A stretch of DNA of 33,013 bases from assembly GCA_013286205.1 (NCBI GenBank), contig JABDGD010000023.1, forward strand, positions 1 to 33,013, in the 5' to 3' direction. The notes under the pieces are model-generated. The model was given only the letters and a program-made list of their open reading frames with translations, did not search any database and had not been told where the DNA came from. Source of the stretch: Candidatus Firestoneibacteriota bacterium (GTDB taxonomy: Bacteria > Oederibacteriota > Muellerivitia > Muellerivitales > Muellerivitaceae). This document shows, piece after piece, positions 22,626 to 28,912 of this stretch. Position 1 is the stretch's first letter; every line of letters begins with the position of its first letter. The position numbers and the translations under genes were made by a program.

Positions 22626-22889
22626 ATGCAAAAGGAAAAATCAGTCAAAGTCGTTCCGGGACAAATTGCTTTCACCCCCGAATATGCCGGTTTGGTGTTT
22701 CAAGACCTGGGCTATGTGGAGCGCAAGCTGGACGCCACCCGCAAACCCGAAGACTGGTCTTTTGGCGAATCAGACTTCTATTTGGCCATCACCCCCAAGG
22801 GCGTGGAGCACTTTGAGGAAATGAAACCCTTTGTGGATCCGCTATACATCGCGGCTTTGACGATATTGGGGATGATTAAAGCGGCGTAG
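22626..22889 (+). CDS. Small hypothetical protein under its own regulated promoter
   Basis: An 87-residue acidic/basic mixed soluble protein, family not recognised. It contains FTPEYAGLVFQDLGYVERKL, DFYLAITPKGVEHFEEMKPF and a hydrophobic end (LYIAALTILGMIKAA). AGGAGAGGG lies before the ATG. It is the only plus-strand gene between 20664 and the window end, driven by the promoter at 22556 with its palindromic operator candidate. No signal peptide. Confidence 0.7.
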   Translation: MQKEKSVKVVPGQIAFTPEYAGLVFQDLGYVERKLDATRKPEDWSFGESDFYLAITPKGVEHFEEMKPFVDPLYIAALTILGMIKAA

Positions 22890-22923
22890 TACATCCTTAA
22901 CTGACTGACCTGCCCTTTTGCGT

Positions 22924-23778
22924 TTAAGGCAGAGCTTCTCTGTTAATTGCACGAGGATGACGCGATGGTTTACCGTTATGAAAAACTTCCCGCAAGTCTA
23001 ATTTTTGTAATCGATTTTTCATGAGACTGGCAAAACTAGAATTTTTAAAATCATGATACAAAATACCCGTTGTGTGCCGTTTCAGACTTTTCGCTAAAGT
23101 TCCCATACCATTTGGGTTGGAAAGATGCGTCACCAAACCAGAATATTTGAGCGATGAATTACTTACCACAATCCACATATGGTAATAGAAGGCAAGAAGC
23201 GGACTATTGCGATGCTCTATTTTCGCCAAATCATTTTTGAATCCAGCGTGTCCCATAGAAACAAAAAGCAGATTTACTTTTTGGTGCGCATAACCATTGA
23301 ACATTTGTAAATAATTGGTGTCGTTGCAAATCATTAATCCACAGCAAACTCCACCCAAATTAAAAGTGACCAAATGATCACCCGGAGTAAAAGTCTTCGC
23401 TTCATCTCCTTCAATCAACCAAGACTTGTCGTAACGGTCAACGATTTTGCCCTTGTCGTTAATCACGTAAAGACAATTAGTGGGTTTAAAATCCGTACCG
23501 AGCCGATGAGCCGATCCGAGAATGACCCATATCTTTTTTTGGGCGGCTAACTTTTGAATAACGCTTGTTTCTTTTCGCAAAACCGCAAAATCAAATTTTT
23601 TGAACGCAGGATTATTCCATTTACCCCAGCCACAAAGAGCCGTTTCAGGAAAATGAACGATGTCGGCGTTATGAGCTGCCGCCTCACGCATAAGGCGTTG
23701 AATGGCATTACTGTTTTTGGAAATGTCGCTTGTTACCGGAAACTGACAGCTGGCTATCTTCAGTTTTATATTTTTCAT
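22924..23778 (-). CDS. Carbon-nitrogen hydrolase (nitrilase superfamily)
   Basis: A 284-residue protein with the nitrilase triad: Glu45 (HFPETALCG), Lys118 (RYDKSWL) and Cys151 (GLMICNDTNY). The core family is about 260-290 residues, so this is a complete enzyme. The usual 'PE' after the nucleophile region is absent. Substrate not predictable: amidase, carbamoyl hydrolase or N-acyl transfer are all possible. It follows the FabD-like pseudoenzyme by 11 bp on the same strand with no clear own ribosome site, so translation is probably coupled. Confidence 0.88.
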   Translation of the reverse strand: MKNIKLKIASCQFPVTSDISKNSNAIQRLMREAAAHNADIVHFPETALCGWGKWNNPAFKKFDFAVLRKETSVIQKLAAQKKIWVILGSAHRLGTDFKPTNCLYVINDKGKIVDRYDKSWLIEGDEAKTFTPGDHLVTFNLGGVCCGLMICNDTNYLQMFNGYAHQKVNLLFVSMGHAGFKNDLAKIEHRNSPLLAFYYHMWIVVSNSSLKYSGLVTHLSNPNGMGTLAKSLKRHTTGILYHDFKNSSFASLMKNRLQKLDLREVFHNGKPSRHPRAINREALP

Positions 23779-23789
23779 GAATTACTTTT

Positions 23790-24731
23790 TTAAGAACTAG
23801 TTACCTGCACCGCAATCGAGAGGCTCTTCATGTTCTCTACATTGCAAACCCGGTTGTTCTTGTCGATCTTACGGATAAAATCGCCATAAATGGCTTTGGG
23901 GCCCACTTCAACCCAGGTACGGAAACCACGGTCGATGACCAAACGAACCGCGCGGGTCCAATCGACCGGGGTCGAATATTGTTTCACTAAAACATCTCTG
24001 ACGTCAGTCGGTGAATTGATCTGTTCCCCATCGGAAACTCGGTGGGTTGTAACTTTAGGTGGGAAAAGACGTTGTTCACCCAGGCACTCGGTTAAGAGCG
24101 CGTCAAACTGGGGTTCCAGCTCGATGGCCATCGACGAAAACAACGGGCCGCGAGGGCTCAGGATGGTGCTGCGAACCGTTCGGATGTTTTTGAAACGATC
24201 CATCAGCGGCGTTAAAGACGCCGGCGGGCCCCAAAGAATGAAGGTATCGGGCGCCAATAATTGGGTGAGAAGAATTTGGCCTGTAGGCGGATTAAGCAGC
24301 GGCTCGATCTTATCCAGCGTCACACCGCTAAGGAGCACATTCTGCCCGCCGTGCTTGATGGCGAACTGATCAATAAGATCAGCGCGCTTAACGATATATT
24401 GGCACGCCACAGGAAAAGGAATGCATTCGGCCACGACCAGAGCGGCTATTTCGCCGACGCCGATACCCATCATTAAATTGGCTTTTCGTTTGTTTTGAAA
24501 GAAAGGGTCGTAAAAGGACACGTCGCCCAGCAAGGTAATCAGCTGAGCCATGGCGGTAGGCTGTAAATCTTCTTTAGGGCCTAAAAATGAAAGACGGGCG
24601 ATTTTAATGTCTAAAAGCTTTTCAACAATATCGTAATAGTTGCGCACATTGACCGTACGGTCGTAAAACTCTTTGCCCATGCCCACATATTGGGAGCCTT
24701 CATTTGGAAAGATGACCGCGATGTTCGCCAT
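23790..24731 (-). CDS. FabD-like acyltransferase homologue lacking catalytic residues
   Basis: A 313-residue protein aligned end to end with malonyl-CoA:ACP transacylase. The N-terminal motif is PNEGSQYVGMG, with Glu11 where FabD has Gln11. The nucleophile elbow reads GIGVGE at 89-94, with Gly91 where FabD has the catalytic Ser (GHSLGE). The conserved Arg is kept as Arg116 (VKRADLIDQ). The catalytic His region reads SPRGPLFSS at 192-200 with no His. The C-terminal EVGPKA is retained. The fold is preserved but the acyl-enzyme chemistry should be lost, suggesting a scaffold, binding or regulatory role. AAAGGG lies six bases before the ATG. It is coupled to the hydrolase downstream and follows tonB. 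Confidence 0.85.
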   Translation of the reverse strand: MANIAVIFPNEGSQYVGMGKEFYDRTVNVRNYYDIVEKLLDIKIARLSFLGPKEDLQPTAMAQLITLLGDVSFYDPFFQNKRKANLMMGIGVGEIAALVVAECIPFPVACQYIVKRADLIDQFAIKHGGQNVLLSGVTLDKIEPLLNPPTGQILLTQLLAPDTFILWGPPASLTPLMDRFKNIRTVRSTILSPRGPLFSSMAIELEPQFDALLTECLGEQRLFPPKVTTHRVSDGEQINSPTDVRDVLVKQYSTPVDWTRAVRLVIDRGFRTWVEVGPKAIYGDFIRKIDKNNRVCNVENMKSLSIAVQVTSS

Positions 24732-24787
24732 TGAAAACCCTTTCAGATACTTTTAACGCCGATAGTCTACCACGGTTTAAAAACCAC

Positions 24788-25552
24788 TTACTGAGCCTGG
24801 TTTTTCAAATTAAAGGTAAAGGTCACTACGCCCGATTGGTTTTCTTGAACCATTCCTGGCGGTAGCGGAGCAAATTCCCACTGAATCAGCGCGTCATATA
24901 CCAAGCGGTCCAACTCCTGATAACCCGAGGTTTGCTCTGGCTGAATCTCATCACTCTTTAAAAGCCCGTTAGGCAAAACAGTGAGCTGAAACTTAACTGC
25001 GCCTTCAATCCCCTGCTTTTTAGCCCAATCGGGATAAATAGGATTCACTTTGCGGATGACCTGTCGGCCCGCTAACTGACCTTCAATATTAACGTCTCCA
25101 TCAGGCGCGCCCACGATGCCCTGATGACCCACACCTTCAGTAGTTTTAATATCAGTAGAAGCTTCTTTTTGATTTTCCATACCGATCGGCGCGGCGTTGT
25201 TGAGTTTTTCCAAATCGGCGTCAGAGGGCGTGTTGTTCTTAGTGGATTTCTTCTTCACTTTTTTCATCGCGACTTCGGGCCTTTCGGAGTTATCCACCGA
25301 AGGGTTCACAATTTCCTTTTGCGGCGCGGGCATTTCATTATTGTTGGTTTTTTCCGCCTGAGGAATCTGACCGCTTTGGGCCGAGGGCGCTCCCATTCCA
25401 TTACCTTGAGAGGTTTGGCCGATGAGGGTGAGATCCATCAACAAAGGTGTTTGAACTACCATAAAGGAGTGATAAATCAAAAAAATCATCAGCAAAATAG
25501 CCGCATGAAGCAGAAACGAGTAAAAAATGGATTTTGAGAAACGCTTATCCAC
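24788..25552 (-). CDS. tonB: TonB-family energy transducer
   Basis: A 254-residue protein. One N-terminal membrane span (FYSFLLHAAILLMIFLIYHS, about 10-29) carries the conserved His16 of the SxxxH-type motif. A long hydrophilic Pro/Lys/Asn-rich periplasmic linker (about 45-165) follows. The C-terminal TonB domain begins RKVNPIYPDWAKKQGIEGAV (about 168-187), then FQLTVLPNGLL, and ends near QWEFAPLPPG. GTG start with AGGA seven bases upstream, 11 bp after the exbD stop. It transmits proton-motive force from ExbB/ExbD to the outer membrane. A TolA-like role is possible. Confidence 0.9.
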   Translation of the reverse strand: MDKRFSKSIFYSFLLHAAILLMIFLIYHSFMVVQTPLLMDLTLIGQTSQGNGMGAPSAQSGQIPQAEKTNNNEMPAPQKEIVNPSVDNSERPEVAMKKVKKKSTKNNTPSDADLEKLNNAAPIGMENQKEASTDIKTTEGVGHQGIVGAPDGDVNIEGQLAGRQVIRKVNPIYPDWAKKQGIEGAVKFQLTVLPNGLLKSDEIQPEQTSGYQELDRLVYDALIQWEFAPLPPGMVQENQSGVVTFTFNLKNQAQ

Positions 25553-25563
25553 GGGCAGTCCTA

Positions 25564-26013
25564 TTACTTGGCAGTTTCGAGCTTGACGGGTACGGTAGCG
25601 CTATTTTGACTGTCGATCTCCACCGCGATGCCGACTTTGGTAACACCGGCCACATAAGCGCGGGACATCACCTGGGTCACTGACCCATGAGTGACTGATT
25701 TATCAGCGTTAATCATCACGATAGCCGACGGCTTTTGTTGAACCATTGTTTTTAATTGGCTCGTTAATTCATCCAAAGTAACTTCTTTATCATTGAGCAA
25801 CACCTTATCGCCGGGAGCCACCGTGATAGTAATGGTTTCGGGCAAGTTAGGTGACGGCGCGGCTACTTTAGGAAGCTTAATTTGGAAGCTTCCTTGAAAC
25901 ATAAAGGGCGTAGTGACCATAAAGATGACCAACAACACCAAAACCACATCCGTAAAAGGCACGGTGTTGATTTCTGCAACCAGTTTTCCCGGAGACCGTA
26001 AACGGCTTTGCAT
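25564..26013 (-). CDS. exbD: Biopolymer transporter ExbD/TolR family
   Basis: A 149-residue protein from ATG 26013. A TTG at 26019 is possible, but AAGGAG fits the ATG. One span contains the proton-carrying Asp22 in VPFTDVVLVLLVIFMVTTP. A periplasmic domain with INADKSVTHGSVTQVM follows. It is the ExbB partner in the proton channel. The exbB gene lies upstream after a CACCAAG hairpin, tonB directly downstream. Confidence 0.93.
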   Translation of the reverse strand: MQSRLRSPGKLVAEINTVPFTDVVLVLLVIFMVTTPFMFQGSFQIKLPKVAAPSPNLPETITITVAPGDKVLLNDKEVTLDELTSQLKTMVQQKPSAIVMINADKSVTHGSVTQVMSRAYVAGVTKVGIAVEIDSQNSATVPVKLETAK

Positions 26014-26046
26014 AAGCAACTCCTTAAAATTAAACCTTTAAACCTA

Positions 26047-26190
26047 TTTTCACCACCAAGACACCAAGGCACCAAGTAAACCTTAACGTTTTAATCTGAA
26101 TTGTTTCTGCCTTCCTTGGTGTCTTGGTGCCTTGTCCCCTGCAAAAAGATTCGGGGATCAAAAAATCCCCTTCGGGGGAGTGGTAAAGCC
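26047..26190. repeat. CACCAAG-word inverted repeat carrying a nested insertion
   Basis: The left arm 26047-26078 (TTTTCACCACCAAGACACCA onward) and right arm 26111-26134 (words CTTGGTGT, CTTGGTGC) match the 2224 and 28793 copies. The right arm's end CCTTG|GTGGT is split by a 45 bp segment (26135-26179), after which TGGTAAA resumes. Lies between exbB and exbD. Confidence 0.88.
26135..26179. repeat. Nested double-hairpin insertion (TCCCC...GGGGA)
   Basis: This segment contains two tandem stem-loops: TCCCC-TGCAAAAAGATTC-GGGGA, then an A-rich joint, then TCCCC-TTC-GGGGGA. It begins with TCCCC and ends with GGGGA, so it has short terminal inverted repeats. It interrupts the CACCAAG right arm. A 47 bp sister copy is at 26967-27013. 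Confidence 0.75.
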
Positions 26191-26199
26191 GCCTTTTGT

Positions 26200-26814
26200 T
26201 TAACTTTCTAAACGTTCGCCAATTTCAGAAATGACAATTTCAGCTTCTTGCGCCGCCACATTGAGGCGGGCTTGAAACAGGTTGTAAAAGAAGACAGCCG
26301 TGATGGCCACAAAGAGGCCGGCAGCGGTGGAGATAAGCGCCTCCGCGATACCCTGCGACACGACGGCGGCGCCGCCGGAGTTGGCCAAAGCCAGGTCTTG
26401 GAAGGCGCGGATAATGCCCAAAACTGTTCCAAACAGACCCACATAGGGGGCAATGGAGCCGATGGTGGCTAAGAGGGGCAAGCGCTGTTCCAGCTTGATC
26501 AGTTGGGCTTTGGCTTCCCTTTCCATGGCCTGTTTCACATCGTTCTTTTCGGTTTTGGCCTCTAACCCGGCGTGAATAATTTTGTCGAGGAACGAAGCGT
26601 TACGATCGGTAGCTTCCAGCGCCTCGGTGTAATTGCGGCGGCTTAAATAAGACCGCAAAGAATCCATCACATCTTCCCGGCGCTTGAGGTTCTTTTTGTA
26701 ATAACCACGGCGGTCCCAAAGGATCGCGAAAACGATAATGGATAAACAGACCAAAATACCAATGGCCCATCCACCTTTTAAAATCACTTCAAAGAGAGAA
26801 AAATTTTGTGCCAC
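26200..26814 (-). CDS. exbB: MotA/TolQ/ExbB proton channel family protein
   Basis: A 204-residue inner-membrane protein. Three spans are at about 12-33 (GGWAIGILVCLSIIVFAILW), 110-135 (IGSIAPYVGLFGTVLGIIRA) and 158-180 (ISTAAGLFVAITAVFFYNLF), as expected for ExbB/TolQ. The conserved GLFGTVLGII and STAAGLFVAI are family signatures. It forms the ion channel with ExbD to energise TonB. The 5' side and 3' side are both flanked by CACCAAG hairpin elements, so the operon is interrupted by repeats. Confidence 0.95.
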   Translation of the reverse strand: MAQNFSLFEVILKGGWAIGILVCLSIIVFAILWDRRGYYKKNLKRREDVMDSLRSYLSRRNYTEALEATDRNASFLDKIIHAGLEAKTEKNDVKQAMEREAKAQLIKLEQRLPLLATIGSIAPYVGLFGTVLGIIRAFQDLALANSGGAAVVSQGIAEALISTAAGLFVAITAVFFYNLFQARLNVAAQEAEIVISEIGERLES

Positions 26815-26871
26815 AGACGTCCTCCTGTTTGAACTTAAACCAATAATCTAAAAAAACCTTCAGAACTTCAT

Positions 26872-27023
26872 TTAACCACCAAGACACCAAGGCACCAAGT
26901 AAGACAAAACCTAACTTTGATTTTCAAGATTCCACATTAAGACTTCCTTGGTGTCTTGGTGCCTTGTCCCCTACAAAAAGATTCGGGGATCAAAAAAATC
27001 CCCTTTCGGGGGAGTGGTGAAAA
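26872..27023. repeat. CACCAAG-word inverted repeat carrying a nested insertion (second copy)
   Basis: The left arm 26872-26903 and right arm 26943-26966 are split at the same position as in the 26047 copy by a 47 bp insertion, then GTGGTGAAAA resumes at 27014. Lies between the barrel gene and exbB. The whole composite resembles the 26047 copy closely and may be a local duplication. Confidence 0.88.
26967..27013. repeat. Nested double-hairpin insertion, second copy
   Basis: TCCCC-TACAAAAAGATTC-GGGGA, an A-rich joint, then TCCCC-TTTC-GGGGGA. It differs from the 26135 copy by one substitution (A for G) and two single-base length changes. Confidence 0.75.
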
Positions 27024-27034
27024 CCGCCTTATGT

Positions 27035-28912
27035 TTAAAAGATTATCTCAATACCCCCGCGCAAATGAAACTGGGGTTCCAAATAACCGGGTTCCAACAC
27101 ATAGCTGGAGCCCAGCAGGTTATCGCCTTTAAACCACAACGAAAAACCACGGTCAAAATGATAGGCCGCGCTCAGGTTAAATGTCGCGTAGGCCGGCAGA
27201 TCCAGGGTGGCCGCATCCAGGGCCTGGCGGTCCGAAACTAACACCAAAGCCAAGGTTCCTTCCCATTGTTCGTCCGCGCGGGTAATAGAAGCCACGCCCT
27301 GATTTTGGGGCAAGAAGGTCAGGTTGAAATTATTACCGGAATTGTTCGTGCCCTGAGTCCATTGATATTGAAAATTAGTTTTTAAGACCTGGTCCAGTTT
27401 CCATTCTAAATCGGCGGTAAAACGGTTTAACTGAACGGCGGACAAGGTGGAATAGGTCTCGATAAAGTTAGGGCTGACCGCGTTAATATCCGTCCACTGA
27501 TGGTAATTTTGAAGTTGGGCCGAGGAAGCGGATAGGTTTAAAACAACATTTTCATCCAACCGATGAGTCAGTTTGGCGCCAAACTCACCGGTGTTTTCCG
27601 TTGCCACGGGTAGTTCGGATTCGGGGCTGATGTGTTCCATGTTCATGAAAGTGTCAAAAAAGCGGTCCAGGGTTCGAGCGGTCTTCCAATAAGCGGTCAC
27701 CTGGGTATTTTCCACAAAACGCCAGCGGGCGCTCACCGCCGGAAATAGTTTCGAGTTCAAATTCGGCCCGCTGCCCGATTGGCCTTCGAGAGACAAGTTG
27801 AGGTCTAAATTTTCAGAGAAATTAAACCGCGATTGAGCGTTTGCCCAGGCCAGGTTGTATTGGGTGAAAGGCGCCACCGTAAAGTTGGAGGTGGATTGAT
27901 AATCCCCCGCCTCTAAAGTGAATGCGTTCCAAAAAGGATCGATTTCCTCACCAATGAGTTTGAAGCGTCCGTCATATTCCTGAACCTGATTATTCATCGT
28001 GCTTTGATCCCAATAATTGAGCGTCGTTACCTTATTGTTAAAGAGCAATTCGGTGCGCCAGGCGTTAGACAACTTCCAATTAAGATTGGCATTAATATCC
28101 AATCCCTGATGTATTTCTTGAATGGCGCCTTGATAAGGCAGCGTGGCGCTGACTTGAGAGGAATAGATGGATACCCGGAATTGAATATCATCCGCCGGCA
28201 TTAGCTTGAACTCGCCTCCAAAACGGTATTTTTGGTCGCCGTCAAAGCTTCCATTGGTGGCTTGCCCGCCCCAGGTGGAGTAATAGCCCGAGAGGAGATA
28301 TTCCATATCGCTAAAGTCTTTACCAAAGAGACCCCAACCGCCCAAAGTGCCCGGAATGCCCGCTCCCCCATGAAGAATAAGGGTCGTATCGGTCGGCGTC
28401 CCGCCGTCTTGCGTGGACAAAGCGGTTAAGGATTTATTCAGCCCCGGCAAATCATCTGAGGAACGGTTTAAATCCGTTAAGTTTTGAGCTCCCCAGCTCA
28501 CGTCGTTTTCAACCGCTTCGGACCGTTTGGCTCCAATCGTTAACTCATTCACGCCCGTAATCACCACATCGGGCAATGAAAACTTGGGTACGGCTGTGGG
28601 ACGGCTGGTCACCGGAGCTTTGGAACCTTCCGCCTGAGACGGATTTTGACTGTCCATGGCGACAGGGGTTGTTTGAGTTTCAAGCACCTCGATCGTCGGT
28701 TCGGCCGTCGGCTCAACCGTTGGTTGAATAATGGGCGTGGCTAAATCCTCAGCAAAAGCAGAAACCGTAACCGCAAATAAAGAAACCATTAATATTTTCA
28801 CCACCAAGGCACCAAGACACCAAGTTAACCTTAATGACTTCTCTATGAATTCTCTTTGGCGTTCTTGGTGTCTTGGTGCCTTGGTGGTAAACGAGGTTTT
28901 AGTTTTCATCAT
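27035..28912 (-). CDS. Outer-membrane beta-barrel, TonB-receptor-like without clear plug
   Basis: A 625-residue protein. The N-terminal 41 residues are largely repeat-encoded (TKAPRHQ, WCLGALVV), then MVSLFAVTVSAFAED looks like the end of a signal peptide. A Thr/Glu/Pro-rich stretch (about 60-105) leads to DVVITGVNELTIG, a TonB-box-like region. I see no plug-domain signature. From about residue 175 alternating strands with aromatic girdles and a C-terminal Phe (GGIEIIF) indicate an outer-membrane barrel of about 450 residues. It starts ATGATG overlapping the TPR stop by 4 bp. With exbB, exbD and tonB downstream on the same strand, energised uptake is likely but the substrate is unknown. Confidence 0.8.
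   Translation of the reverse strand: MMKTKTSFTTKAPRHQERQREFIEKSLRLTWCLGALVVKILMVSLFAVTVSAFAEDLATPIIQPTVEPTAEPTIEVLETQTTPVAMDSQNPSQAEGSKAPVTSRPTAVPKFSLPDVVITGVNELTIGAKRSEAVENDVSWGAQNLTDLNRSSDDLPGLNKSLTALSTQDGGTPTDTTLILHGGAGIPGTLGGWGLFGKDFSDMEYLLSGYYSTWGGQATNGSFDGDQKYRFGGEFKLMPADDIQFRVSIYSSQVSATLPYQGAIQEIHQGLDINANLNWKLSNAWRTELLFNNKVTTLNYWDQSTMNNQVQEYDGRFKLIGEEIDPFWNAFTLEAGDYQSTSNFTVAPFTQYNLAWANAQSRFNFSENLDLNLSLEGQSGSGPNLNSKLFPAVSARWRFVENTQVTAYWKTARTLDRFFDTFMNMEHISPESELPVATENTGEFGAKLTHRLDENVVLNLSASSAQLQNYHQWTDINAVSPNFIETYSTLSAVQLNRFTADLEWKLDQVLKTNFQYQWTQGTNNSGNNFNLTFLPQNQGVASITRADEQWEGTLALVLVSDRQALDAATLDLPAYATFNLSAAYHFDRGFSLWFKGDNLLGSSYVLEPGYLEPQFHLRGGIEIIF
28793..28893. repeat. CACCAAG-word inverted repeat inside the barrel gene's 5' end
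   Basis: The left arm 28793-28828 (CACCACCAAGGCACCAAGAC onward) and right arm 28861-28893 (CTTGGTGTCTTGGTGCCTTG onward) match the family at 2224. The element falls wholly within the open frame of the barrel gene, codons about 8-40, without a stop. Confidence 0.92.

Noticed and set aside
23790..24731. Functional fabD
   Set aside because: The catalytic Ser and His are absent, and no neighbouring fatty-acid synthesis genes (fabH, fabG, acpP) are present.
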